Shown: piece by piece, positions 16,775 through 27,182 of the stretch
How positions within the stretch are numbered: the first letter of the stretch is position 1
Layout of the letters: every line of letters starts with the position of its first letter
Origin: Muribaculum sp.
Lineage (GTDB): Bacteria > Bacteroidota > Bacteroidia > Bacteroidales > Muribaculaceae
Length of the DNA: 64,000 bases
NCBI GenBank assembly: GCA_009775095.1
Contig: VSOZ01000001.1
Location: forward strand, 62,001-126,000
Reading direction: 5' to 3'
Program-made: the position numbers and the translations under genes
The notes under the pieces: generated by a model
What the model saw: only the letters and a program-made list of their open reading frames with translations
What the model was told of the DNA's origin: nothing
The model's database searches: none

Positions 16775-18738
16775 TTAAGCGGCTTTGGTTGTAGGTTCGT
16801 ATTCGGTAGCCGGTGTTTCGGGTGGGGTTAGAGAGCGTTCCGCATCCTTGAGACTTTCGTCAATCTTCCGCTGCAGCTCCTTGCACTCCAGTTTGAGTTT
16901 TACCAATTCATCGGCTTTGCTCCACTGGCGGTCAACGATGTCCTGCAATATGGGGATTTCGCTTTCAATCCGCTCCACCGCCTTTTGTTGCTTCTCAATA
17001 AGTGAGGGCAATTTGTTTAGTGTAGCCTGCGGATATTGAGCAGATTCCACGAAGCCAAGCGGTAACGCACCTGTCAGTCCACAACGGTATTTAAGCCCGC
17101 TTGTCCCCTCGACAAAGAACGTGTTGCGGTCAAATACCCCTGTTATACTGTACTCGCTGCGTACCAACAGGTTCAGTCCTGCAAACGTACCAATCGTGCC
17201 ATACGCTCCGCTACGGTAGGTTTTAGCGATGCGGTGTAATTCCCGGCCTGTTTCCTCGGTTGTGGCTTGTGGCAGGTTGAGAAGCTGCGTTACCTTTGTG
17301 CCCTCGTAAGAGTTGAAGTATTCCCAATCATTGATGAAACCGGCCTTTGTACGCCGTGCCTTTTCAACCTCTTCACGATTGGAAGCTATTTTGCGCTCGG
17401 CACGGACGCGTTCTTTCTTGAAAATGGCCTGTTCCTTTTCCAACTGCATAATCTTGTTGTCAAGTTTTGCCTTGTTCAGCAAATCTGTATTGCCGGAAAG
17501 GACAGCCACGAACTCGGCGAAGTTCATGCCGTTGTCCTCGTCCATGCCGCCCTCGTCGATACGGCGCACGGCTATTGTGCCGTTATTGATTTGGTTGATG
17601 AACATCTGCTTGTTTTTCAGCAAATTGAATTTGTAGGCGTCAAGTGTCTTTTCCGTGCCGTATATCACCACATCCACCACATTGCCGCCCCACAGCTTCA
17701 CGGTGTTGCCCTTGCGTACCGCCCTGCCGTTGCGCTGCTCCATGTCGGCCGGTCGCCAGGGAATCTCCAAATGATGCACCGCTACCGCCCGCTGTTGGGC
17801 GTTTACCCCTGTGCCTAACATGGTGGTACTGCCGAAAAGCACACGCACCTTGCCGTTGTTCATGTCCTCGAACAGGCGTTTTCTTGCCCTTTCGGTGGTG
17901 GCGCACTGGATAAACTGCACTTCATCGGCCGGAATGCCGAGGTTCACCAACTTCTTTTTAATGTCAGTATATACGTTCCACTCATTCGGCTTGTATGTGC
18001 CGAGGTCGCTGAACACGAACTGCGTACCCCGGTTGGCGTTCGATTTCACATAATAGTCATAGATTGTTCTTGCGCAGATTGAAGCCTTGTTGTCGGCATC
18101 GTCGCTGAACTTGTCGCCCAACAAACGCATATCGAGAGCCATTTTCCGTGCCACGTTGGTAGCGACCAACATTTTAGCCTTATCGAGATTGTCGGGTTCG
18201 GGCGTATCAAGTCCCAAATCCTCCCACTGTCCGCTGTGTGCAAAGGAAACCAGACGGCCTATCATTTCCTCCTGCTGGATAGTGGGCGCATGAGAAAGAA
18301 AGCGCACGTTTTTATCCGGTACATCGAGGTTTATCATGTCGGCGGTGCGGTAGTCGGTAATCTCACGCAGGAACATTGCCAGTTCCGGCACTTTGATGTA
18401 GGTGCGGAAACGCTCTTTACGCTTGATTGCACCTGTCACGTTCAGTTCATAGTCGGCTGTCTTCTGCGTAAATATCGCCGCCCACGCATCGAAGCAAGAA
18501 ATCTGTTGACGTTGCAATTCTCTTGGTCTAAGATACTTGAACATCACATATAGCTCGGTGAGTGCGTTAACTACTACCGTGCCCGAAAGGAATGTTGCGC
18601 CGAGGTCACGTCCTGTCCGGTGCTGAATGTCACGGATGGCAAACAGCAGGTTCATCGCCCTTTGCGAGCCTTTGGTATTGCCTATACCGGCAACCCTCGT
18701 GTGGCGTGTCTGAAACATTAAGTTCTTGAAAATGTGGC
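16775..18738 (-). pseudogene. C-terminal half of the split methylase/helicase
   Basis: About 654 codons carrying the SF2 helicase C-terminal lobe: FIQCATTERARKRLFEDM, VRVLFGSTTMLGTGVN and motif VI QRNGRAVRKG, then a long coiled coil (EKEQAIFKKERVRAERK). The reading frame begins at the insertion junction with HIFKNLMFQTRHTRVAGIGN, which continues the DExH box ending the fragment at 22240-25277. The only start available is a TTG at 18742 created by the inserted element, so translation is doubtful. Joined, the two halves restore VDECHIFKN without loss. Confidence 0.85.
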
Positions 18739-18762
18739 TCAAATCCGGAATTTTGGATTTAT

Positions 18763-18792
18763 GTCATTATCAGAACTTTTATGAATTTCCTA
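18763..18792. repeat. Left terminal inverted repeat of the RIT element
   Basis: 30 bases matching the reverse complement of 22214-22243 with two differences. The core is TTATCAGAACTTTTATGA. Confidence 0.93.
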
Positions 18793-18914
18793 AATTTCGC
18801 ATCAAGTTGCTGATTCTTATTTTGTTGCATTTTAATATAGTTCGGATTATTTATTGAGTGAGTTGTTATGAAATGAGGCATTGTACTTATTACAAGCACA
18901 ATACCCCACATTCG

Positions 18915-19964
18915 TCATTTATGCAAACCCAAGAAAACCTCAAGTTCCATTTTACCTTTTGCCGATTTCCATTTCTTACCAACGCACCTCTGGTTTTCAT
19001 CCTCAAGCGTTTCCAATGCTTTTTCCTCTTGTTCGGTAGTTATGTCAAGATATACCATTGTCGTTTGGATATTCTCATGCCCAAGCAAATAAGAGATTTG
19101 GGCAATGTTCATGCCGTTTTCAAGCCAATGGGATGCTTTGGCGTGCCTGAACTGATGCGCATGTATGTCCAAAGGAACGTCACTGCATTTGCCATGCGCC
19201 ATCTTTGCGTACCTTTTCAGCATTTTATTAACATTTTCCGCAGACATGGGTGTGTATATACCTCTGCTTTTTGAACTGAAGAGTAATGCTTCAGCATCGC
19301 CAGGATTAGGATGACACTCGGTAAGGTATTTCTTCAAATATTGAACAGGCTTTGCCAGAAGAGGTATTGGGCGTCTCTTTCGTCCTTTTCCTATGACAAT
19401 TATGTGAGGTTTTGCGCAGTCCATGGTAATATTGCAAATCTTCAGCGTCAAAAGCTCATTGATGCGCACGGCAGTCGAATACAGAAGAAGCAGAAGCGTG
19501 TAATCACGAAAACCAATGGCGGTTCTTTGGTTTGGCATGGATAAAAGCGTGTCAACAGCCAACTTGCTGAGCCCGATCACTTTCCTTTTTGGAGTTTTTT
19601 CATTCGGCACATTCTCCGCCTGCAGGAACACTGAAACGAATGATATGTCATTATCTGATAGGTATTTCAGAAAAGCGCGCAAGGCGGACAATCTCACATT
19701 GCAGGTTGCCGGGCTACAGTTACGGACTTTTTTCATCCAAACAATCCACTCCTCAATGTTTTTCTTGCAAAAGCAATCAGCATTCAACGTTTCGGGCGTT
19801 ATGCCTTTTACCGTTCTGAGGAACTCTGCATAAAGCGTCATGGAAACATGGTAGTTTCTTAGGGTATGTCGGCTGCACGCCTTGATGGAAGGCACATGGT
19901 GTTCAAGCCAGTCATGCAGGCACGCGGCAATCTGCATGGCCTGTGGGTTAATCTTCTTTTTCAT
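18915..19964 (-). CDS. Tyrosine recombinase, third RIT gene
   Basis: 349 aa. Catalytic residues are visible: STAVRINELL (first Arg), HQFRHAKASHWLE (HxxR), LLGHENIQTTMVYLDIT (His and nucleophile Tyr). The N-terminal SAM-like core-binding domain occupies about residues 1-150. It overlaps the upstream recombinase by 17 bases, so the three are translationally linked. The 122 bases between its stop and the left terminal repeat hold no gene. Confidence 0.9.
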   Translation of the reverse strand: MKKKINPQAMQIAACLHDWLEHHVPSIKACSRHTLRNYHVSMTLYAEFLRTVKGITPETLNADCFCKKNIEEWIVWMKKVRNCSPATCNVRLSALRAFLKYLSDNDISFVSVFLQAENVPNEKTPKRKVIGLSKLAVDTLLSMPNQRTAIGFRDYTLLLLLYSTAVRINELLTLKICNITMDCAKPHIIVIGKGRKRRPIPLLAKPVQYLKKYLTECHPNPGDAEALLFSSKSRGIYTPMSAENVNKMLKRYAKMAHGKCSDVPLDIHAHQFRHAKASHWLENGMNIAQISYLLGHENIQTTMVYLDITTEQEEKALETLEDENQRCVGKKWKSAKGKMELEVFLGLHK

Positions 19965-20904
19965 AATCGTCTTGCGTTAATTGTTGGCTGATTTCATTGT
20001 CGGTACACGCCATTATGTCCGAAATCGCCGGAGTCAAAGAGTAGTAAGCCAATGTACTTTCTATTTGCCTGTGCCCCATACTCTTGCTTAGAGCCAGCAA
20101 TTTGTCATGTACGGCAAATCCTTGGTGTGTCCAGCTGTTTATGTTCTCTATGGCGTAGTTGTGCCTTAGTTCGTATGGGATTGCGCGGGATGAATTGCAG
20201 CTTTGCCACAGCACTTTGAAGTGGTACGTTACCCATACAGGAGGGTGCGGCTTGTCATCCGGTGTCGGGAAAAACACCCTGCGGTTCGGAATCAGTCCAT
20301 CTATTTTTCCGTCATAAGTACGCATCAGGGGCAACATTGTGTCATGGAGGACTACATAATGCTGGTCATACCCTTTGCCACGTTTGATGGATACCACGCC
20401 ATTTTCAAGGTTTACGTCATCGCGTTCCAGCAGGATGGCTTCGGTTGTCCTTATTCCTGAACTGTACAGTAAACGGAAGAACACCGGCAGTGTCATGCGC
20501 TGGATGGCCGCGAGTCTGCCACGCCTTGGCTTTATGTTGTCGCAAGCGTCAAAGAAGCGTTTCAATTCATCGTGTGTAAAAGGATGCGGCGTATAAGTCC
20601 TCGGCACAGACCTTGGCACTTGCGGCAAGTCAATTTTCGTCATTCCACGCTTGTTCATGTACTTGATGAAGTCCAAGACAGGATAGACACGTGACACGCA
20701 GGAGTTTGTGCATTCAGTCGGACGTAGCCTGCACCATCTGTCCACGATTTCTTGGGTAAGCTCAGTTTGTCCCGGATATTCCCTTGCGCAAAAATGATCG
20801 AACAGTATTACGTTCTTGACATAGCTATGGCTGTTACGCCCGGAAGCCTTGCGGTATTTTTCATACCATTCTATAGCGTTGGATAGGAATGAAATAGTTT
20901 TCAT
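19948..20904 (-). CDS. Tyrosine recombinase, second RIT gene, altered box II
   Basis: 318 aa. First Arg in SSGIRTTEAILL, nucleophile region MGHRQIESTLAYYSLT. Box II reads PYELRHNYA: Tyr stands where the HxxR histidine is normal. The enzyme may have reduced activity or play an accessory part in a heteromeric complex. It overlaps the first recombinase by 4 bases (ATGA type) and the third by 17. Confidence 0.88.
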   Translation of the reverse strand: MKTISFLSNAIEWYEKYRKASGRNSHSYVKNVILFDHFCAREYPGQTELTQEIVDRWCRLRPTECTNSCVSRVYPVLDFIKYMNKRGMTKIDLPQVPRSVPRTYTPHPFTHDELKRFFDACDNIKPRRGRLAAIQRMTLPVFFRLLYSSGIRTTEAILLERDDVNLENGVVSIKRGKGYDQHYVVLHDTMLPLMRTYDGKIDGLIPNRRVFFPTPDDKPHPPVWVTYHFKVLWQSCNSSRAIPYELRHNYAIENINSWTHQGFAVHDKLLALSKSMGHRQIESTLAYYSLTPAISDIMACTDNEISQQLTQDDYEKED

Positions 20905-22112
20905 ACGTCAAACACCCCCTTTCCTACGGGAAAGTATTCTATGCTCAATGAACATTCCTTCAGCCTCTTGAATTCCGCACTAAGGTAGCGGTCGAGAGAA
21001 TCCGGGGACGCATGGCCGAGGGTGGCACTTATGACAGGTTGCTGCACACCGCCCTGCAACAGGGCCGTTGCCACATTGTGGCGGAACAGATGCAGACTCT
21101 TTCTCTCATTTTCACCTTGTCTTATTCCTGCTTTGCACATGACTTTTGAGCATATAGCATCGAGATTGCTTGTATGAAGCCTTCTGTATGGCACCTGTAC
21201 TGTAAGAAAAACATATGGTTCCGGGCTTCGGGGACGTTCTTTGAGCAGGTAATCAAATACAGCGTTTCCTACCACGGCACGGAGTGGCAATGTCAGGGGC
21301 TGTCCCGTCTTTGCCTGAGTGATTTTTATCAGGTCGTGTTCCCAATCGAAGCTGTCAAGCGTGAGTGCAGAGATGTCACATCCACGCAATCCCGTGTACA
21401 TGGCCAAGGTTATGATGGCTTTGTCCTGTAGAGATATTGTGCTATCGTGTTCTAAAGTATGCCTGATAGCAGTCAGTTCTTGCTCCGTAAGGTATTGAAT
21501 GTTTTTCCGCATATTGGGTATGGACGGCAGGTATGCGATTATACGTTCAACGGATTTGCCATAGTGAGGCAAACAGGCTTTCAGCCCATATTCCACCGAA
21601 TATTTGAGCGAATGGCCCATTTTCGGTTTTCTGTCTTTGGAAAACACTTCCAATACCGCATCTTCTGTTATTGATTCGAATGAGTACACTCCCATTTCCT
21701 GTAGCCGGAAGAAGAACGAAGATAGCGCATACTTCACATTTATTGAAAATTTGCAACGTCTGTCTACCATGTTGAAAGCCATGTCCGTTACATCCTTGTA
21801 TTCTGCGCCGAGCAACTCATAGTGGTGAGGCTTGCTGTAGTGTTTGCAACCATCGGGTAATAATCCATTCTCAATGTATTGGCAGATTACACGCAACAGG
21901 CGTACCTTGTTCCTGTAGGTATACTTGTTGGACCACAATTCTTTTAATGTCGGTTCAACGTCGGAGAAACTCTGCCATTTATAATGGTTAGCATTTTCCG
22001 ATAGCCACTCAGCCATTTTCTTCACATAGCCTATGTACATGGCTGAATAACCGGTTTCTTGTAAATAAGAAACAAGCCCCTCGACTTTTTCATTCAGATT
22101 AAATATGTCCAT
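20901..22112 (-). CDS. Tyrosine recombinase, first RIT gene
   Basis: 403 aa, the longest of the trio. Catalytic set intact: TGLRGCDISAL (Arg), HLFRHNVATALLQ (HxxR), LGHASPDSLDRYLS (His and Tyr). The N-terminal half is a core-binding domain longer than in the other two. The start at 22112 is the only sensible ATG. Upstream (22113-22213) is AT-rich terminal DNA with an inner copy of the terminal core (22156-22170). Confidence 0.9.
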   Translation of the reverse strand: MDIFNLNEKVEGLVSYLQETGYSAMYIGYVKKMAEWLSENANHYKWQSFSDVEPTLKELWSNKYTYRNKVRLLRVICQYIENGLLPDGCKHYSKPHHYELLGAEYKDVTDMAFNMVDRRCKFSINVKYALSSFFFRLQEMGVYSFESITEDAVLEVFSKDRKPKMGHSLKYSVEYGLKACLPHYGKSVERIIAYLPSIPNMRKNIQYLTEQELTAIRHTLEHDSTISLQDKAIITLAMYTGLRGCDISALTLDSFDWEHDLIKITQAKTGQPLTLPLRAVVGNAVFDYLLKERPRSPEPYVFLTVQVPYRRLHTSNLDAICSKVMCKAGIRQGENERKSLHLFRHNVATALLQGGVQQPVISATLGHASPDSLDRYLSAEFKRLKECSLSIEYFPVGKGVFDV

Positions 22113-22213
22113 AATCGCATCTTGTTTAAAAGTTATTCTACAATTATGACGGAATATAATCAGAACTGTTTACGGATCAAAACAAATGATTACTAAATAA
22201 TTGAGTAATTTAA

Positions 22214-22243
22214 TAGGAAACTCATAAAAGTTCTGATAATGGC
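22214..22243. repeat. Right terminal inverted repeat of the RIT element
   Basis: 30 bases, inverted copy of 18763-18792. Its last bases overlap the helicase codon for the DECH histidine. A shorter copy of the core in the other orientation (22156-22170, ATAATCAGAACTGTT) lies 44 bases inside. Confidence 0.93.
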
Positions 22244-25200
22244 ATTCATCGACAAATATGTGGTCTATGCCCATCGAGTGAAAATCGACTGTATCGTCTT
22301 TCCGGTCGTTGATTTTCATTCGCAACTCCTTAAGTTTGGCCGTGAGGTTCTGTTTGCGCTTCTCCAGACCGTCCTGCATCTTTCCGCTGCGGTAGCGCAT
22401 GGTGGATTGTTCCAATACTTCCAAATTGCGCTCCACATCGGCCAGTTCTTCCGTGAATATATCTATCATGGTCTGTTCCGACTGCGGTATTTTGGCGAAC
22501 TGGTCGTGCGTCAGAATGATACAGTCCCAGTTGTTGTTCTTGATTTTCGAGAATACCTCTTTGCGGTTGGCAGGGGTGAAATCCTCCTTGCCCGGATAAA
22601 GCACCTTTGCCGAGGGGTAAGCCTTGCGGAACGTGTCGGCAATCTCGTGAACATTGGCTTTCAAGCCGATAATGAGTGGTTTCTGCACTAATCCGAGGCG
22701 TTTCATTTCGTAAGCTGAAACGCACATTATCATCGTCTTGCCTGTGCCTACCTCGTGCCAACAGATACCGCCGCCGTTCTGCTTAATCATACAGATAGCG
22801 TCTTTCTGTGAGGGATAGAGGCTGTCGTATGGGAAATTCTCGAAAGAGAGCTGCGGAAAGGTCTGTGCCGAGCCGTCATAATGCGGACGGACATAGCAGT
22901 TAAACCGCTCGTTGTACACCCTTACCAATTCGTCCCTTACCTCTATCGGTTGACAGTCGAGCCACTGGTTGAAACGGTTTCTTATCTCCTGTATCTTGGT
23001 GGCCGCTTCCTGTATGGCTTCCTCGTCCGGCACTCGTACCGTTTCGCCGTTCTGCTCTATCTCTTTGGTTATTTCGGGAACGGTGTCCTGCAATGCGTGT
23101 ACAAACAAGTCCTCTCCGTTGTAATTCTTTACGGAATAGGTGTTATAGACTATAGGGGAATATCCTTGCAGACGTACCAGATAGGTGTCGTTCACGTCAA
23201 AATACATCACATCGGTTTCCGTTCCGAAAAGCTCTGTGGCAAAATCGGCGTACAGCTTCGTGTCAATCCAACGCTCGCCCATGTTGATGTCGAGTTCCTC
23301 GTAAGGTATCGCTTCGGGCATGGCTTCCTCCAATGCCTTTACAGCGGTTTCCGCCCAGTCCTTTTCCTTGCCTGTGAGGTCGGGAAGATAAGAGCCTGTT
23401 TCCTTGCTTTTGGCAATGACGTTTCTGGCTATGAACTTGCCTTTGTGTTCCCATTCTCCGGTGGCTGGGTTGTAGAATATCTCGCCTTTGAGGTCGTCGA
23501 TAACTTCGTCCTCGTCTTTGCCTGTGGTCTGTGTCAGATAGCCCATATCCACACAGCCGTAAAAGTTCAGACTGCTTGCCAACGCTTCGGCCGGTGTGAG
23601 TTGCACGGTCGTGTCTATCTTTTTGAACGCTACAGGCTCACGCATGATGTCGGCTTTGAATATGTTGCCCTTGACCTGCATTTCTATTGTAAAGACTTCC
23701 ACGCCAAGGCTGTCAAGCATGATAAATTCCTTGTTGTCGTTCTCGTGGAAAAAGCCCCATTTGGCGACAAAAGCATCATAGCAAGCGTTCAGTCGTTCAC
23801 GCAGTTGCGGCTGTTCCATCTGTTTCTCCTGCTCTTTGATTGCAAGTTCAAAGTATGCCTTGCGGATAGCGAAATAGTCGTTTGCCCTGTCGGTGTTCAC
23901 CTTGCCCTCGTCCACCGGGACAAAATCGGTGGCCGTCTCTTGGTAGAGGTCGGATTTGCGGTATTGGATAACGCCCACCTGCCCCTCGAACAGTACCATT
24001 GCGCCCTCTTTCATCCACGCTTCCGGCTCGTCCGTATAGGCTCGTCTGCCTTTTGGTGGTTGCTTAACGGCCACACTACCGAAAAGGGACATTTGCGTGT
24101 GTATGCCGTCCTGTCCCTCACTTGTGAAAAGGCTTTTGCGGAAATAGCGGCCAAAGTCGAGTTTGAGCAATGCGGCGAGGTACTGCGACATGGCGTTTTC
24201 ATCACCCTGCCACTGGTATTTGCGTACATACTTGCCGTACTGGTTCATCGCAATGCGGCTGCCTGTTGCAAGGGTGGTTTTCGACAATGTGAAAAGTTTG
24301 TTGGCGTATTCGGTCATTGTGCCTGTCGTATCTGCCTTTTCCCTGCCGACCTGCAAAAAGAGCTGTTCCCTTTGTGAAAGTGATGCCTTGTGTGTATGTT
24401 TTTGAAATACAAGTAAGTCACTGCCTACCTCGATACCGCTTGTTTGCATGAAAAGCATGTCGGGCAGACGAATGGCACTTATCAAATCAGCATGGCTCAC
24501 AAGGTAATCACGCACGAATTTGTTGCTTGGTGTGTCGGCCACGCCCCTTGATGTGACGAAAGCCAACAGACCGCCCTCGTTCAAAAGTTCCATAGCCTTG
24601 ACGAAAAAGTAATTGTGTATGGTCTTGGTAGCCTGCTCGTATATGCCGCCTTTCTTCCAGAGTTCCGCATCGAACACACGGAAGTTACCGAAAGGTATGT
24701 TGGAGGCTATGACATCGAATTTCGTATGTTTAAAACCCTGTTCGTCTATCGTTTCAAACCCGGCTGTCCGTGTAATCGTGTTGTCATTCAGCAGGGAGAG
24801 TATCAGACCCGAAACCGGGTCTTTTTCAATAGCATAGCCGCAGGTGTCGGACATGGCTACCGGGAGGAAACCGCCAATGCCTGCACTCGGTTCGAGGAAT
24901 GAGCGCATTTGCAGTCCGTTATCCTTGAATGTAGTGTGTATTTGTTTTGTTACCGCTTGAACAAGGAATTTCGGGGTGTAGAACGCTGTCAGGACGGAGG
25001 CTTTGATACCCTCCATGACGTTGTGGCGCATGGGTTCTGTGAAATGTGGGTAGGTGTCGATAAGCTCCTGCAATCTTTGTATCGGTTCTACCATGTCGCC
25101 ACTTACAGGCTTTTCCGTGCCGATGTTCAATACTTCTTTGATACCGCCAAACCCCGAATATAGGGATAAAATCTCTTTTTCCTCTGTTGTGGCTTGTCTG

Positions 25201-25277
25201 CCTTGAATGTGGATTTGTAACGCTGTCTTTATCGCTTCCACGTTTGCCACCAATGATTTCAATTTGTTGTAACTCAT
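22240..25277 (-). pseudogene. N-terminal half of the split N6-methylase/helicase
   Basis: About 1,010 codons. An N-terminal DNA methylase region with GFGGIKEVLNIG, FLEPSAGIGGF (SAM binding) and SNIPFGNFRV (NPPY-like) is followed by a long linker and the first helicase lobe with P-loop WHEVGTGKTMIM. It ends in IDHIFVDECH, the DExH box, where the RIT element enters; 23 foreign codons follow to a stop at 22170. Such giant proteins are common on Bacteroidetes plasmids and ICEs and may act in DNA modification or defence. A truncated methylase product could still be made. Confidence 0.88.
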
Positions 25278-25478
25278 ATTTAACCTTTCTTTTTATTTCC
25301 CTTTGTTCGGTCTGTTTGCGACCGCCGGGAAGATTTTTCTGCTTTCAGAAGGTGGTGAGGGACAATCGGACAAGGCTGATCCGAAAAAATACGCTCGACA
25401 GACGGAGAGGAAGATTTTTACGTGTCACTCGCAGCGGCACGCCGGCCTTGGCAAGATTGGAGCGGCCGGTTACCTTTG
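25278..25478 (-). promoter_or_regulatory. Leader module C upstream of the methylase gene
   Basis: Stem CGGTC/GACCG (25308-25312 with 25320-25324), followed on the - strand by AAAGGGAAATAAAAAG (TTTCCC at 25296-25301) and the start codon at 25277. At the far end is a + strand promoter-like pair: TTG at 25448-25450 and TACCTTTG at 25471-25478, spaced 20 bases. Confidence 0.6.
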
Positions 25479-25865
25479 CGGAAAATTCTATCCCGTAGGT
25501 CGCACGGCAGCGGACTTGGGTTTAATGGGAATCCGTTAGAAAAAGGAAAGATTATGGGTAAAAGAATAAGGCGGCCAGCCGGGACGGACTTTTCGACGGA
25601 CTGTCTTGGGACTACAGAGGGCAGGATTTATCCCGCCCCCTGTAATGCCAAGTCTGTCCGTGTCCGTCCTTTTGCAAAAAGGGGCTTCACGCACTTTATG
25701 TAAGGTGTTACACAAAATGCGTGAGGCTGCTTGAAGCAAACTAGCCGCAGGATGTAAGGCTATAAGAGGGAGAACAGGAGTTCTATAAAAGGTCGTTGGC
25801 GGACGGGAACATCAGACCGTACCGAGACTTTGCCCGATACGGTCTGTCCTTACCCTGCATATAAC
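25479..25865. other. Gene-poor region with two hairpins
   Basis: A 49-codon + strand ORF begins at 25554 (MGKRIRRPAGTDF) downstream of the + strand promoter-like sequence at 25448-25478; it is unsupported. Two inverted repeats follow: 25687-25703 with 25708-25724 (15 of 17 paired), and 25813-25821 with 25838-25846 (9 of 9). The second lies just beyond the stop of the gene at 25866 and may be its terminator, though it lacks a T run. Confidence 0.45.
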
Positions 25866-26498
25866 TCAGTCTATGTCATAGCCTATCATGTATTCATCGT
25901 TGATAAGCAGATAATAGTAGCCGTTACCGCAATTCCGGTATTCTTTGCTGAATCCAGCCGCCATATCGCCGTTTTCGCGCGGCTCACACCATAACGTACC
26001 GTCATAGCCACAAAAGTCGAAACGTCCGGTGGAAAACTTTTCGCCTTGCTTCAGTGCCGTTCTGAAACGAGCCATATCCCAACTGCCGCAATACTTCTCG
26101 ATGGTGGCAAGTCCGATACACTTGCCGTCGATGCGTGTGCCGGTCGTGATGCGGTTCTCGTAAAGGGATTTATCCAAATCGGCATTAGCGATTTTGCGAA
26201 GCCAGTCGTTTGTATGCGTGGCAAGCCGGGCAAGTTTCTGGTATTTCAAGACCAGTTTCTTTTCTATGTCCGCTGCATCTTCGGGAGAGGATGACGGATA
26301 GTATATCTTCTCAATGCTTGCCCAATCTGTGAAGATGTACCCGCTTTTTCGTTTTTTGGGCGCAATAATGCCGATAACATTTTCATTGCGGTTGATGAAT
26401 AATCGCCTGCGTTGGCCTGCAATCCTTACATATAAAGAGGCGGGATTCTGCTCGTTTCGGAGATAGGCTTCTGCCGGATGGATAGTTGTTGTTTCCAT
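25866..26498 (-). CDS. Hypothetical ICE accessory protein
   Basis: 210 aa, cytoplasmic by composition. It contains LYVRIAGQRRRLFINRNENVIG near the start and a C-terminal beta-rich segment with several aromatic residues. No family recognised. The start at 26498 is preceded by an A/T-rich Bacteroidetes-type leader without the hairpin seen at neighbouring genes. It is 47 bases downstream of the 74-aa gene and likely co-transcribed with it. Confidence 0.65.
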   Translation of the reverse strand: METTTIHPAEAYLRNEQNPASLYVRIAGQRRRLFINRNENVIGIIAPKKRKSGYIFTDWASIEKIYYPSSSPEDAADIEKKLVLKYQKLARLATHTNDWLRKIANADLDKSLYENRITTGTRIDGKCIGLATIEKYCGSWDMARFRTALKQGEKFSTGRFDFCGYDGTLWCEPRENGDMAAGFSKEYRNCGNGYYYLLINDEYMIGYDID

Positions 26499-26545
26499 AT
26501 CTATATGAATTTTGATTTTTGCTGTTCCTATTTGGGTTTACCTGT

Positions 26546-26770
26546 TCAAAGTTCCGGGATTGTGCCGTTCTTATATAGAACACCGTCCCGATAATGGGAC
26601 ACGATGCCCGGCTTAAGTCCCATTTCCTCAAAGGCTATATGCCTGATATAGTCCTTGTATTCTTTGCCAATGAAATTCTTTCCACAAAGGTTGTTGAAAA
26701 TCATAGGGACGGAAAAAACGTCTTCGCTCGACAATATCACTTTGCCGTCTTGTCTAATTTCTTCTACCAT
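26546..26770 (-). CDS. Hypothetical small ICE protein
   Basis: 74 aa, starting MVEEIRQDGKVILS. No signal peptide, membrane segment or known motif. It is preceded by leader module F and is upstream of the 210-aa gene on the same strand. Function unknown. Confidence 0.6.
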   Translation of the reverse strand: MVEEIRQDGKVILSSEDVFSVPMIFNNLCGKNFIGKEYKDYIRHIAFEEMGLKPGIVSHYRDGVLYKNGTIPEL

Positions 26771-26850
26771 ACTTGTTTACTTTTAATTGGTTGAACTTTT
26801 CTGCTGATTTTTTCTTTTTCCCTGCTTTCGTTTGCCGTGCAGGTTTGTTT
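26771..26850 (-). promoter_or_regulatory. Leader module F
   Basis: Stem CCTGC/GCAGG (26821-26825 with 26839-26843); the GCAGG strand runs straight into GGGAAAAAGAAAAAA on the - strand, 47 bases before the start codon at 26770. The rest of the gap to 27092 shows no gene. Confidence 0.55.
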
Positions 26851-27092
26851 TCAGCTTTTTGAGGCAGCCAGAGGATGAAGCTGTGGCATCATAAGCCAAA
26901 CCCGGATAGAAAACCGACCGTGCAACAGTCTGTTTTCGTCATCCGAATGCAATGCGGCTTGGCGATTATGCGCTTCGTCCTACATTCGCCGACGAAAAGA
27001 GTAAAGAATGACCTGCCGATAAACGAGATGTGACAACAATAAAACAGGAAAATACGATTTGGTAAATTGTCATTGTACAATATTGAACAACC

Positions 27093-27134
27093 ACTAAATA
27101 TCGGCACAATTTTAATTTAGTGCCGATATTTAGT
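27093..27134. promoter_or_regulatory. AbiE operator 1 (distal inverted repeat)
   Basis: Perfect 15-bp arms (27093-27107 and 27120-27134) around a 12-base AT spacer. The inner half-sites TCGGCAC and GTGCCGA are identical in sequence and spacing to operator 2; the centres are 88 bp apart. Confidence 0.8.
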
Positions 27135-27182
27135 AGATGATGACAAAAGGTTATTTACATATAGATTGTTTTAAATAAATAC

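Larger units (their letters stand above)
18739..22239 (-). mobile_element. RIT element (three tyrosine recombinases in tandem)
   Basis: A roughly 3.5-kb insertion containing only three overlapping tyrosine recombinase genes in one orientation, the definition of a recombinase-in-trio element. It is bordered by 30-bp terminal inverted repeats (18763-18792 and 22214-22243, 28 of 30 matching). TGGC is present at both junctions (18735-18738 and 22240-22243), a possible 4-bp target duplication. Removing it rejoins the helicase gene in frame. The left end has 24 extra bases outside the repeat that include an imperfect palindrome (18741-18760). Confidence 0.9.

Noticed and set aside
18741..18760. Palindrome at the left RIT edge as a terminator
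   Set aside because: Imperfect and without a T run; more likely part of the recombination end.
22881..24377. 498-codon + strand ORF opposite the methylase
   Set aside because: Long but antisense to coherent methylase/helicase coding with P-loop and SAM motifs; no promoter or RBS, no recognisable domain.
25554..25703. 49-codon + strand ORF near leader module C
   Set aside because: Follows a promoter-like sequence, but has no homologous counterpart beside the other modules and an atypical composition; left as a note only.
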